Source of the DNA: Anaerolinea sp.
GTDB lineage: Bacteria > Chloroflexota > Anaerolineae > Anaerolineales > Villigracilaceae
Length of the DNA: 64,000 nucleotides
Reading direction: 5' to 3'
NCBI GenBank assembly: GCA_020723805.1
Contig: DYID01000007.1
Coordinates: 62,001 to 126,000, forward strand
Shown here: positions 1 to 7,513 of the stretch, in pieces
Position numbering within the stretch: position 1 is the first letter of the stretch
Layout of the letters: every line of letters begins with the position of its first letter
Program-made: the position numbers and the translations under genes
The notes under the pieces: generated by a model
Seen by the model: the letters and a program-made list of their open reading frames with translations, nothing else
What the model was told of the DNA's origin: nothing
The model's database searches: none

Positions 1-1
1 T

Positions 2-787
2 TTCGGCGGGAAGGTCAAAGCCTACCCGCTGAATTTCGACGAAGCGGGTATGACCCAATCTCTGCGCGGCGTGGACGTGCTGGTCAACACCTATTGGGTG
101 CGGTTCGACAAGGGGGAGAACACCCAGCCGCGCGCGGTTGAGAACACCCGCAAACTGGTCCATGCTGCCAAAGCCGCGGGTGTGAAGCGGATTGTGCATA
201 TCAGCATCGCCAATCCGTCGGCGGATTCGCCTTTGCCGTATTACTGGGGCAAAGCGGCGAACGAGAAAGCAGTCATCGAGTCGGGGCTGTCGTATGCCAT
301 CCTGCGCCCCACCGTGCTTTACGGCGGCGAAGATGTCCTTATCAACAACATTGCCTTTTTCCTGCGGCGCTTCCCCGTGTTTTTCATCCCTGGCGATGGG
401 TCCTATGGGATTCAGCCCGTCCATGTGGAGGATTTGGCGGACCTGGCGGTGGAGGCTGTGTACAGCAGGGAGAACTACGTGATTGACGCAGTCGGACCCG
501 ATCGTTACACGTTCAAGGAACTGGTGCAGCTGGTCGGCGAAACCATCGGGGCGAGGCGACCATTGATTTCGGTCCCGCCGCGGCTGGCGTTGTTTGCGGC
601 GCAAGTCATCAGTCTGTTCGTGAGGGACGTGGTGTTGACCCCCGAGGAGGTGGAAGGATTGATGGCTAACCTGCTGGTTTCCAAAGAACCGCCGCGCGGC
701 AAGACGCTGTTCAAGGATTGGCTGAACGACAATTGGAAAAACGTCGGCGTCAGATATGCCTCTGAATTGAAAAGGCATTACGCATGA
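2..787 (+). CDS. NAD(P)-binding epimerase-like protein (NDUFA9/NmrA-like SDR), 5' partial
   Basis: The reading frame is open from base 2 through the ATG at 50, so the true start lies left of the window and the Rossmann GxxGxxG motif is not visible. What remains is a late atypical short-chain dehydrogenase: a run matching beta strand plus NT..N (VDVLVNTYW), a VENTRKLVHAAKAAGVKRIV block, a YYWGKAANEKAV segment carrying the YxxxK catalytic pair, and LRPTVLYGG. These are typical of NAD-dependent epimerases of the NmrA/complex I NDUFA9-like group. Such proteins bind NAD(P)H and act on sugar nucleotides or quinone-linked substrates; the substrate cannot be read here. A dispersed palindromic repeat begins about 27 bases after the stop. 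Confidence 0.8.
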   Translation, partial: FGGKVKAYPLNFDEAGMTQSLRGVDVLVNTYWVRFDKGENTQPRAVENTRKLVHAAKAAGVKRIVHISIANPSADSPLPYYWGKAANEKAVIESGLSYAILRPTVLYGGEDVLINNIAFFLRRFPVFFIPGDGSYGIQPVHVEDLADLAVEAVYSRENYVIDAVGPDRYTFKELVQLVGETIGARRPLISVPPRLALFAAQVISLFVRDVVLTPEEVEGLMANLLVSKEPPRGKTLFKDWLNDNWKNVGVRYASELKRHYA

Positions 788-813
788 AACCACAGACTGA
801 CTAACTCACCATA

Positions 814-902
814 TGCAGTTTCTTCACAGCGCAACACATTGTCCCCGAATGGGGTTTATGTCGCCTGAAAACGCGAGATAAATCTCGCGTTACCGCGTAA
901 CA
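814..902. repeat. Dispersed palindromic intergenic repeat, copy A
   Basis: This element shares GCAGTTTCTTC at its left end and a near-identical right half (TTTATGTCGCCTGAAAA then GCGAGATAAATCTCGCG) with 37833-37902. The right half contains the perfect palindrome GCGAGATAAATCTCGC. Compared with copy B this copy carries an extra short hairpin (CCCCGAATGGGG) in the left arm. It fills most of the gap between two convergent genes. It looks like a small non-autonomous repeat; no mobilising gene adjoins it. Confidence 0.75.
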
Positions 903-909
903 TGAGTGG

Positions 910-1512
910 CTAACCGATTTCCACTACCCCGCTGCATTTGGGACTGTCCATACACCCGTAATACTTTCTCCCGGCGTCAGGTCCGTTGCGGTGGATGCGC
1001 AGAACCATCATTTTCCCGCAGAGGGGGCACATTGGGACAGAGTCGGTTTCGGTCGAGGCGCGAAGCGGTCCCGTTTCCCGAACTTTCAGGACGGCAAGTT
1101 TGATCAATTCTTCCAGGTCGTCCTCCGAGTATGTGTCGTTCGAAGGGACATGTACCAGCGGCAGACCGGCGCTCAGGAAGAGGTCTTCCATGAACTGATC
1201 GGCTTCGCGGGTTTCATTGCGGCTAATCGGTTTGACCAACTCGACACCGATGGCGGGTTTGAACTTCTCCGGCTCGCAGAGCAAAAAGTCCACATGCTTG
1301 CGAAAAAATTTGTGGAAGAAATGCACGTTTTCGTTCGGGCGGACGATGTAGAAAATATCGGTGAGCGCCACCTTCGGGCAGACGACGTAATGTCCCCCTG
1401 CCATTTTCTGCAGGACGCGCAGCAACGCCAGTTCAGGCGCGGAGAGGAACGGCTCCCGCAGGCGATAAGGCAGACGGTCGAAAGGCTTGAGCGGCGGCTT
1501 GCGTTCGGGCAT
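910..1512 (-). CDS. DUF2726 protein with C-terminal topoisomerase-type zinc finger
   Basis: A 200-residue protein. Residues about 20-140 match the DUF2726 fold, a restriction-endonuclease-like core: LSAPELALLRVL at the front, then DIFYIV, HVDFLLCEP and GVELVKP, the last two resembling the D..ExK core of PD-(D/E)xK nucleases. The C-terminus carries a four-cysteine zinc finger of the topoisomerase I C-terminal type (CPLCGKMM ... YYGCMDSPKC). The combination suggests a DNA-binding protein with possible nuclease activity; no biochemical role can be assigned. A TATAAT lies 16 bases before the ATG, so the leader should be only about ten bases. Confidence 0.75.
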   Translation of the reverse strand: MPERKPPLKPFDRLPYRLREPFLSAPELALLRVLQKMAGGHYVVCPKVALTDIFYIVRPNENVHFFHKFFRKHVDFLLCEPEKFKPAIGVELVKPISRNETREADQFMEDLFLSAGLPLVHVPSNDTYSEDDLEELIKLAVLKVRETGPLRASTETDSVPMCPLCGKMMVLRIHRNGPDAGRKYYGCMDSPKCSGVVEIG

Positions 1513-1528
1513 TTGGATTTCTCAACCC

Positions 1529-1534
1529 ATTATA
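1529..1534 (-). promoter_or_regulatory. -10 element (TATAAT) for the DUF2726 gene
   Basis: A perfect TATAAT on the minus strand, 16 bases from the ATG at 1512. No convincing -35 hexamer is seen at the usual distance. Expected transcription start is about ten bases before the start codon, leaving little room for a ribosome binding site. Confidence 0.5.
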
Positions 1535-1597
1535 GCAGGCGGGGTTACGCCGTTCGCTTCAACTTCATGACGTTGGGCTGGTGCGCCGGCTGGAAGT

Positions 1598-2905
1598 TTA
1601 GGTGGAGGCTGGAGGCGGGTCGAGCAGCGCCTTGAGCAAGGCTTTTTCTTCCGCTTCCGTTTTCACTTCCCCATCCAGCCAGGCATTGCGGAGACGGCGC
1701 AGGATGACGGCATAGCGCGGTCCCGGTTCCACGCCGAGGGCTTTCAGATCATCTCCGTTGAGGTGTGGTTTGATGTAACGCCACTTCGAGATGTATTCAT
1801 CGAAGCATTCCTTCACGCGCGGGTCTTTTGCCGCGTACCCCACCGCTTCGACAGCGGCGAGGGGATAGGACTCCAGTCGTTCGACGCATTGGCTCGGCTT
1901 CAGCCCGATAAAAGACGACTGAGCGGCATACATTTTCGAGACGGCAAACAACGAAGCGAGCAGGTCTGCGGTGAAGTGGAGGCGGTCGTTCAACGCCGAC
2001 ACCTGTTCCTGAGAGAGGGACATGAGCCACAACAGCCAGCCGAGGTCGGAGGGACGCATCTGCTCGCCCCTGGTGATGTTCCAGGGAGAGAGGTGCTGAA
2101 GTCCGCGATAGGTGTGCAGGTGAGACAGCCGTTCCCGCATGGATTCGTCGAAGGTCAGGGCAGGGTGGATGGGCTGAAGCAGGTCCAACTCCGCAAGGCG
2201 GGCAAGCATGGCGGCGGCGTTCCATTCTTCGAGGATGAGGTCCAGTTCATGGCGGATGCGCTGAGCGGAGAGTTTTTCAATCAGCGGGCGGGCTTGGGGT
2301 ATCAACGTCAGCGTCTCTTCGGCAATTTTGAAGCCGTATCGTTCCGCATAACGGACGGCGCGGTACATGCGCGTGGGATCGTCCATGAAGGATTTTGCGT
2401 GCAGGACGCGGACAATCCCCTGCTTCAGGTCGTCCATGCCGCCGAGGTCGTCGCGCAATTCGCCGAAACGGTCGCCGTCGAGACGGATGGCAAGGGTGTT
2501 GATGGTGAAGTCGCGGCGGCGGATGTCGTCGTCCATGCTTCCCATTTTGACGGTGGGCAGGGCGGCGGGGTGTTTATAGGTTTCGGAACGCGCCGAGATG
2601 AGGTCGAGGGTTTCGGAGGATTCGGTCTGCAGGTCTTTGGGCAGGAACCATTTGGCAGTGCCGAATTTGGTATGCGCGGTCACTCTGCCGCCGTGACGTT
2701 TGGCGAGGGCGCGCGCCAGCGCGATGGCGTCCCCCTCGACGGTGAGGTCAAGGTCCTGAATGGCAGAGCCAAGAATCAGGTCCCGCACGGAGCCGCCGAT
2801 GATGTAGAGTGGGAGTCCACTTTGGGAGGCGGCATCCGCAGCGAGATGAAGGAGACGGAGTTGCCCGGGGGCAAGAGAGGCTTCGAGCCGCGATTTGAGG
2901 TTCAT
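1598..2905 (-). CDS. cca: CCA tRNA nucleotidyltransferase / poly(A) polymerase family
   Basis: A 435-residue class II nucleotidyltransferase. The N-terminal head has the diagnostic GGSVRDLILG motif (about residues 37-46) and DLDLTVEGD with two catalytic aspartates, followed by HTKFGTAK, RRDFTINTLA (metal/template region) and the DPTRMYRAVRYAERYGF motif of the neck. The C-terminal half is the helical body and tail. It adds or repairs the 3' CCA of tRNA in the cytoplasm; in some phyla this family splits into A-adding and CC-adding enzymes, which cannot be decided here. It is divergent from the small RNA locus, sharing a roughly 55-base intergenic space. Confidence 0.9.
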   Translation of the reverse strand: MNLKSRLEASLAPGQLRLLHLAADAASQSGLPLYIIGGSVRDLILGSAIQDLDLTVEGDAIALARALAKRHGGRVTAHTKFGTAKWFLPKDLQTESSETLDLISARSETYKHPAALPTVKMGSMDDDIRRRDFTINTLAIRLDGDRFGELRDDLGGMDDLKQGIVRVLHAKSFMDDPTRMYRAVRYAERYGFKIAEETLTLIPQARPLIEKLSAQRIRHELDLILEEWNAAAMLARLAELDLLQPIHPALTFDESMRERLSHLHTYRGLQHLSPWNITRGEQMRPSDLGWLLWLMSLSQEQVSALNDRLHFTADLLASLFAVSKMYAAQSSFIGLKPSQCVERLESYPLAAVEAVGYAAKDPRVKECFDEYISKWRYIKPHLNGDDLKALGVEPGPRYAVILRRLRNAWLDGEVKTEAEEKALLKALLDPPPAST

Positions 2906-2959
2906 GAGGACAAGTCCATTTTACCCGTAATCCAAATTTCATCACAAAAGTTTTTCAGG

Positions 2960-2965
2960 TATAAT
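2960..2965 (+). promoter_or_regulatory. -10 element of the small RNA locus
   Basis: A perfect TATAAT just before a stretch with no convincing reading frame that ends in a strong intrinsic terminator. The -35 region (around 2937-2942) is a poor match to TTGACA. Transcription should start at about 2972. Confidence 0.5.
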
Positions 2966-2969
2966 CGGC

Positions 2970-3105
2970 GCATCATGTACAGGATTGCTTTGTCCATGCT
3001 GAACCCGCTGCCGTCCCCTGCGAGCGACCATACACCTGCCTGGTCTGGTTAGGTCCAGTTCGACACGTCCGCGAGCGGCTCCCAGACCCTGGCGAGCCGT
3101 TTTTT
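2970..3105 (+). ncRNA. Candidate small RNA of unknown family, or attenuated leader of the MazG-like gene
   Basis: About 135 bases lie between a TATAAT at 2960 and a strong terminator at 3076-3105, without a plausible coding frame. Internal structure is visible: CTGG...CCAG around 3042-3060, a CCGCGAGCGG mini-hairpin just before the terminator, and GGTCTGG near 3043 that is complementary to CCAGACC inside the terminator loop and arm, which could compete with terminator folding. That last pairing would make it an attenuator rather than a free RNA. It lacks the GGAAG tetraloop of SRP RNA and is shorter than most 6S RNAs; no family is assigned. Confidence 0.45.
3076..3105 (+). terminator. Intrinsic terminator of the small RNA
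   Basis: Stem CGGCTC-CCAG / CTGG-C-GAGCCG with a three-base loop, followed directly by six T. It sits about 60 bases before the next gene's start. Confidence 0.8.
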
Positions 3106-3163
3106 GTTTCCTGCCGCGAAGCATAAGGAACGCCCAAAAAGGAAAGAGAGAAAGAAGAAAGAC

Positions 3164-3472
3164 GTGGACATCAAAGACCTTACAACCGAAATGCACCATT
3201 TCGTGCGCTCGAAAGGCTGGTACGAACCGAACAGCAAACGTCCGCAGACGCCGCGCAACCTGGCGGTGTCGCTGGCAATCGAAGCGGCGGAGATTCTGGA
3301 GCATTTCCAGTTCACCGATGAAATCAAGGACAAGGATGAATTGGGAAGCGAACTGGCGGATGTGACACTCTACCTCCTGCAACTGGCATCCGTTTCAGGG
3401 ATAGACCTGGAGGAGGCGGTGTTGAAGAAAATCGAAGTGAACAAATCCCGCGAATGGGATACCGATCACTGA
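3164..3472 (+). CDS. MazG-like nucleotide pyrophosphohydrolase
   Basis: A 102-residue single-domain protein starting at GTG, chosen because a purine-rich ribosome binding region (GAAAGAAGAAAG) precedes it and because upstream codons encode an implausible Lys/Arg run from within the terminator region. It has the all-alpha NTP-PPase signature: SLAIEAAEILEHFQF (E..E helix) and GSELADVTLYLLQLA (E..D metal-binding helix). Family members hydrolyse nucleoside triphosphates to monophosphate and pyrophosphate, often house-cleaning dCTP or non-canonical dNTPs. The final codons (Asp-His-stop) already lie inside a heptanucleotide repeat tract. Confidence 0.85.
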   Translation: MDIKDLTTEMHHFVRSKGWYEPNSKRPQTPRNLAVSLAIEAAEILEHFQFTDEIKDKDELGSELADVTLYLLQLASVSGIDLEEAVLKKIEVNKSREWDTDH

Positions 3473-3515
3473 TCACTGTTCACTGGTAACTCTGGCAATT
3501 GGTAACTGGTAACTG
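3464..3515. repeat. Heptanucleotide tandem repeat tract
   Basis: Degenerate 7-base units (GATCACT, GATCACT, GTTCACT, then GGTAACT-like units) span the junction between two genes and supply the stop codon of the first. Same repeat class as at 5542, 20100 and 51168. Confidence 0.8.
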
Positions 3516-3520
3516 AAATC

Positions 3521-4054
3521 ATGAACATCTCTGTATTTGGCGGCTCACAACCCAAAGAAGGCGACCAAGCCTACGAGGAGGCGATGCTCCTCGGGCGCCT
3601 GCTCGCCCAGCGCGGACATACCGTGCTGACCGGCGGTTACATCGGCACGATGGAGGCAGTCTCGCGCGGCGCGTATGAAGCGGGCGGGCATGTCGTCGGC
3701 GTGACGTGCGAGGACATCGAGAGGTGGAGGAATGTGGGTCCAAATCGTTGGGTGAAAGAGGAAAGACGAAAGAAAAGCCTGATGGACAGGCTGCAGGTTT
3801 TGGTCGAGGAATGCGATGCGGCGATTGCCCTGCCGGGCGGTCCCGGCACGTTGACCGAAATCGCCCTGACGTGGAATCTCATGATCGTGGAGTCCCGTCA
3901 CCGGAGCCCGTTGATACTGGTCGGGCGGGGTTGGCAGTCCACGTTCGATCAGTTCTTCAAGGAATTCGACGAGTACATCCCTGCACGACAGCGCGAGCTG
4001 GTACAGTTTGCGGAGGATGTGAAAACTGCCGTTGACATGTTGGATCATTCGTAA
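3521..4054 (+). CDS. LOG family protein (lysine decarboxylase-like Rossmann fold)
   Basis: A 177-residue protein of the LOG/TIGR00725 group. It opens with ISVFGGSQP, has GGYIGTMEAVSRGA (nucleotide-binding glycine loop) and the family-defining PGGPGTLTE motif, whose Glu is catalytic in LONELY GUY enzymes that release cytokinin bases from their 5'-monophosphates. In bacteria the general role is nucleoside-monophosphate phosphoribohydrolase or molybdenum cofactor carrier-like; which applies here is not known. A charged loop (EERRKKS) is encoded by near-heptad purine repeats (GTGAAAG, AGGAAAG, ACGAAAG). A 16-base palindrome begins two bases after the stop. Confidence 0.8.
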   Translation: MNISVFGGSQPKEGDQAYEEAMLLGRLLAQRGHTVLTGGYIGTMEAVSRGAYEAGGHVVGVTCEDIERWRNVGPNRWVKEERRKKSLMDRLQVLVEECDAAIALPGGPGTLTEIALTWNLMIVESRHRSPLILVGRGWQSTFDQFFKEFDEYIPARQRELVQFAEDVKTAVDMLDHS

Positions 4055-4055
4055 T

Positions 4056-4071
4056 GCCGACTTAAGTCGGC
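4056..4071. repeat. 16-base perfect palindrome (REP-like)
   Basis: GCCGACTTAAGTCGGC directly behind the LOG gene stop codon. The core CCG-CTTAAG-CGG recurs inside rnc at 55551-55572. No T-run follows, so it is not a clear intrinsic terminator. Confidence 0.6.
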
Positions 4072-4097
4072 GCTACAAAAATACTTGAAGAGGAAAA

Positions 4098-5540
4098 ATG
4101 GCTGAAGATAAATTACCCACCCGTGCAGAAGACTTTGCAGAATGGTACAACAAACTCGTCCTGAAAGCGGACCTGGCGGATTATGCCCCCGTGCGCGGCT
4201 GTATGGTCGTCAAACCCTACGGCTGGACGCTGTGGGAAAACATGCAAGCCGGGCTCGACCGCCGCTTCAAGGAGACGGGTCACGTCAATGCGGCGTTCCC
4301 CACGCTCATCCCCATGTCGTTCTTTGAAAAGGAAAAGGAACACGTGGAAGGCTTCGCGCCCGAACTGGCGGTGGTGACGCACGGCGGCGGCGAAAAACTG
4401 GAAGAGCCTTTGGTCGTGCGCCCCACCTCCGAGACCATCATCGGCTACATGTATTCCAAATGGGTCAAATCGTGGCGCGACCTGCCCATCCTCATCAACC
4501 AGTGGGGCTCCGTCCTGCGCTGGGAACTGCGGACGAAACTCTTTTTGCGCACCGCCGAGTTCTACTGGCAGGAAGGTCACACCGCGCACGCCACCGCCGA
4601 GGAAGCCAAAGAGGAAACCTTCCGCATGTTGGATGTGTACGCCGACTTCGCCATCAACGACTGCGCCATCCCCGTCATCAAGGGCATCAAGACCGAGACC
4701 GAAAAATTTGCCGGCGCGGTCATGTCCACCACCATCGAAGCGATGATGCAGGACAAGAAAGCGTTGCAGTCCGGCACGTCGCACTACTTTGGGCAAAACT
4801 TCGCCAAGGCGTTCAACATCCAATTCCTCAACAAGGAAAACACGCTCGAATACGCCTACACCACCTCGTGGGGTCTCTCCACGCGCATGATCGGCGCCAT
4901 CATCATGACGCACGGCGACGACCAGGGGCTCATCCTGCCTCCCAAAGTCGCGCCCATTCAGGCGGTCATCGTCCCCATCTACAAGAGCGACGCCGAAAAG
5001 AGCAAGGTCATGGAAGCGGCGGATAAAGTTTTCGCCGAGCTCAAAGCCGCGGGCATCCGCGTCAAAATGGACGACCGCGAGGGACTCACGCCGGGCTTCA
5101 AATTCAACGATTGGGAAATGCGCGGCGTGCCGGTGCGCATCGAGATCGGACCCAAGGATGTGGAAAAAGGCTCGGTGGCGCTGGCAAGACGGGACGTGGT
5201 GGGACGCGAGGGCAAATCCTTCGTCTCGCAAACGGGTCTCGCCTCGACCGTGAGCGGGCTCCTGTCCGAGATTCATGCTTCCCTCCTCAAACGCGCCACC
5301 GAATTCCGCGACGCCAACATCCGCGACCCCAAGACCTACGACGAACTCAAGGAGGTCGTCGCCGACGGCTGGGCATTCTCCTACTGGTGCGGCAGCAAGG
5401 AATGCGAAGCGAAAATCAAGGAAGACACCAAAGCCACCGCCCGCTGCATCCCTCTCGAAGGACAGCCCGAAAGCAAAGGCAAATGCATCGTCTGCGGCAA
5501 TGAAGCCGAAAAGAAAGTGCTGTTCGGAAGAGCGTATTAA
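4098..5540 (+). CDS. proS: Prolyl-tRNA synthetase, archaeal/eukaryotic type
   Basis: A 480-residue class II synthetase that charges tRNA-Pro. It lacks the large editing insertion of the E. coli type and instead shows the shorter archaeal-type layout: DYAPVRGCMVVKPYGWTLWE, the motif 2 region with RPTSETIIGYMYSKW and LRWELRTKLFLRTAEFYWQEGHTAH, and motif 3 (SWGLSTRMIGAIIMTHGDD). The anticodon-binding domain follows (about residues 290-390), and the C-terminus has the zinc-type cysteines CGSKEC and CIVCG with a terminal Tyr, as in eukaryote-like enzymes. It starts with ATG after GAAGAGGAAAA. A heptad repeat tract begins immediately after the stop. Confidence 0.95.
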   Translation: MAEDKLPTRAEDFAEWYNKLVLKADLADYAPVRGCMVVKPYGWTLWENMQAGLDRRFKETGHVNAAFPTLIPMSFFEKEKEHVEGFAPELAVVTHGGGEKLEEPLVVRPTSETIIGYMYSKWVKSWRDLPILINQWGSVLRWELRTKLFLRTAEFYWQEGHTAHATAEEAKEETFRMLDVYADFAINDCAIPVIKGIKTETEKFAGAVMSTTIEAMMQDKKALQSGTSHYFGQNFAKAFNIQFLNKENTLEYAYTTSWGLSTRMIGAIIMTHGDDQGLILPPKVAPIQAVIVPIYKSDAEKSKVMEAADKVFAELKAAGIRVKMDDREGLTPGFKFNDWEMRGVPVRIEIGPKDVEKGSVALARRDVVGREGKSFVSQTGLASTVSGLLSEIHASLLKRATEFRDANIRDPKTYDELKEVVADGWAFSYWCGSKECEAKIKEDTKATARCIPLEGQPESKGKCIVCGNEAEKKVLFGRAY

Positions 5541-5541
5541 A

Positions 5542-5635
5542 CCAGTTATCAGTTATCAGTTATCAGTGATCAGTGATCAGTAATCGGTGAATAGTCACTG
5601 ATCACTGTTCACTGATCACTTGATCACTGATCACT
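5542..5635. repeat. Heptanucleotide tandem repeat tract
   Basis: Thirteen or so 7-base units fill the whole gap between proS and the next gene: CAGTTAT x3, CAGTGAT x2, CAGTAAT, then CACTGAT/CACTGTT units. One unit carries an extra base. The next ATG follows within eight bases and no Shine-Dalgarno is evident, so the tract replaces the normal leader. Confidence 0.9.
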
Positions 5636-5642
5636 CCCCCTC

Positions 5643-6461
5643 ATGCCCGCCATAGACCTCGCCCGCCTGAAAAAACAAACCGCGCGTCTGGCAGACCTCT
5701 TCGACCAGCCCGCCGAGTTTTTGCGCGAATTGCGCGAAGTGCTCGATTACTACGTCAACCGCACCTTGCGCAGTCAGAGCGTGGCGCCGTCGTCGGTCCT
5801 CCCCACCTATCGAACGCCGCCTGTCGTCCTGCGTCAAATCGAAACGGAACTGGGTCCGCTGGCGGAAGAGCGTCCCATTCAGGCGCTCGAACTCGCCGAT
5901 GCCCTGTGGGATGAAGGCTGGCTGGAGACGCGCCTGCTCGCCGCATTTTTGCTCGGGCGAATCCCGCCGCAGGAGGAACGCCTGCTTGCCCGCCTCACCG
6001 CCTGGACTCAAGCCGTTCGCGACCCATCTGTCCGCGCCGCGTTGCTCACCACCAGTCTCACCCGCCTGCGCAGTGAAACACCCGACCTGTTCCTCGTCCT
6101 CGTGCGGGAGTGGCTGCATCCTGCCCGTCAGCGCATGTGGTCCAACGGCATTCAGGCGCTCGTGCCGCTGGTCAGAGCGCCTGATTTCGACAACCTCCCG
6201 CCCGTGCTGGACATCGTGGAGCCGATTTTCAAAGTTTCGCCTGCCGCGTTACAATTCGACCTGCAGGAACTCATCACGGCGCTCTATCAGGCTTCTCCCG
6301 ATGAGACCGTCTTCTTCCTCCAGCAAATTGTGACGAAAACCAAAAGCCCTCTGCCGGCGGTTTCTCTGCGGCGCATGTTGCCAGAATTACCGCAGGAACT
6401 CCAACTCAGTCTGCGCGAAATTCTACGCACCCGCCGGCAGAACGAAAGGAACGAACTGTGA
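5643..6461 (+). CDS. Helical-repeat (HEAT/AlkD-like) protein of unknown function
   Basis: A 272-residue all-helical protein. Features include an N-terminal amphipathic segment with FLRELREVLDYYVNRT, then successive paired helices (IQALELADALWDEGWLETRLLAAFLLG, DPSVRAALLTTSLTRLR) that resemble HEAT repeats and, loosely, the DNA alkylation repair AlkD fold. No catalytic motif is recognised. It overlaps the next membrane-protein gene by four bases, so the two are translationally coupled and probably act together. I do not assign a function. Confidence 0.6.
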   Translation: MPAIDLARLKKQTARLADLFDQPAEFLRELREVLDYYVNRTLRSQSVAPSSVLPTYRTPPVVLRQIETELGPLAEERPIQALELADALWDEGWLETRLLAAFLLGRIPPQEERLLARLTAWTQAVRDPSVRAALLTTSLTRLRSETPDLFLVLVREWLHPARQRMWSNGIQALVPLVRAPDFDNLPPVLDIVEPIFKVSPAALQFDLQELITALYQASPDETVFFLQQIVTKTKSPLPAVSLRRMLPELPQELQLSLREILRTRRQNERNEL

Positions 6462-6970
6462 ATCTACTCACTGTACGAGGCGCTGCCGGGATCGTCATTT
6501 TGTTCCTGGGGCGCGAGCTCAGTTTTCTCTTCTCTGCGGCGCTGGCGGCTTTTCTTGGAGCCCGCCTCACCCACCTCCTGCCGCCCGGTCTGCCTGCTTG
6601 GGCGGAGCCTGCGTTCTTACTAGCGATGGCGCTCCTCGGCGCGGCGCTGACGCTCATCAACAAAGAGACAGGCTATTACGTCACCGGCTTTTTGGTGGGC
6701 GGCTTTGCCTTCAACGAATACTTTACGCCGGGCAGCGCCACCCTCTCCCTTTTGCCCTTCGTGGTGGGCAGTGTTCTCGGAGCGGTTTTCATCGGCTTGC
6801 TCAAAGAGTGGGCGCTGATCCTCGTTTCCTGCCTGATTGGCACCTATCTCATCTACGGCGTCCTGCCCTTCTTTGGCGTCGCCCGCATCCTTGCCAGCGG
6901 CGCCATCTTCATCATCGGTGCCGTGGCGCAGGTTGTCATGTTCCAAATGCAAAAACACGCCGAGCGCTGA
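6458..6970 (+). CDS. Small integral membrane protein (DUF4203/TMEM198-like)
   Basis: A 170-residue, almost wholly hydrophobic protein starting at GTG within the stop of the previous gene (GTGA overlap). About six transmembrane segments are evident (residues 5-40, 52-68, 70-88, 95-115, 117-135, 140-162), with Gly-rich packing and a short loop after TLINKETGY. The pattern is like the DUF4203/TMEM198 group, but similarity is judged only from hydropathy and length. Two bases separate it from the hydrolase downstream, indicating a three-gene operon. Confidence 0.6.
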   Translation: MNLLTVRGAAGIVILFLGRELSFLFSAALAAFLGARLTHLLPPGLPAWAEPAFLLAMALLGAALTLINKETGYYVTGFLVGGFAFNEYFTPGSATLSLLPFVVGSVLGAVFIGLLKEWALILVSCLIGTYLIYGVLPFFGVARILASGAIFIIGAVAQVVMFQMQKHAER

Positions 6971-6972
6971 AG

Positions 6973-7455
6973 ATGGACACCAGCCGCCTCATCTACATTC
7001 ACGGTCTCGAAAGTGACAGCAACAGCGGCAAGGCGCGCCTGTTCCGCGAGTGGTTCCCCGGTATGCTCACCCCCGACTTCAAAGGCTCGTTCGAGGAGCG
7101 CATGACCCAACTCGAACCCATCCTTGCCACCAAAGATAACTGGACGATTATCGGTTCCTCTTTTGGCGGCTTGATGGGGACGGTCTATACCTGCAAGCAT
7201 CCCGCTCAAGTGCGGAAACTTGTCCTGCTTGCCCCTGCCCTCCTGCACGACCCGTTCGGTTCTTTTCTGGACGTCGAGCCTGTTTCCGTTCCGACGATCC
7301 TCATCCACGGGACGCTGGATACCGTCGTCCCGCTCGAACCGGTGCGGGAGGTTGCCCAGCGCCTCTTCACCAACCTGACCTATCACATCGCCGAAGATGA
7401 CCACCGCCTGCACAAAACGGTACATGAACTGGACTGGAAGACCATTCTCTCATAA
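6973..7455 (+). CDS. Alpha/beta hydrolase (YqiA-like esterase)
   Basis: A 160-residue small alpha/beta hydrolase. The start ATG at 6973 was chosen because the protein then opens with the first beta strand LIYIHGLES, typical of YqiA/UPF0227-type esterases. The nucleophile elbow is GSSFGG, the acid is in HGTLDTVVPL and the catalytic His in DDHRLHK, so the triad is complete. Substrate unknown; probably a cytoplasmic carboxylesterase or thioesterase. Last gene of the 5643-7455 operon. Confidence 0.8.
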   Translation: MDTSRLIYIHGLESDSNSGKARLFREWFPGMLTPDFKGSFEERMTQLEPILATKDNWTIIGSSFGGLMGTVYTCKHPAQVRKLVLLAPALLHDPFGSFLDVEPVSVPTILIHGTLDTVVPLEPVREVAQRLFTNLTYHIAEDDHRLHKTVHELDWKTILS

Positions 7456-7513
7456 CCAGACCTGACAGGTGCGCCACACAGAGACCCGTCAGGTCTTTTC
7501 GTTTCGGAGTACC

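Noticed and set aside
1763-3052. 429-codon plus-strand frame over cca
   Set aside because: Antisense shadow of the CCA-adding enzyme, running on through the small RNA locus; no recognisable domain.
2970-3105. SRP RNA, 6S RNA or tRNA
   Set aside because: No GGAAG-type SRP apical loop, too short for a usual 6S RNA, and no cloverleaf; left as unassigned.
4113-5276. 387-codon open frame antisense to proS
   Set aside because: Shadow frame created by codon bias; the plus-strand protein has complete ProRS motifs while the antisense product matches nothing.
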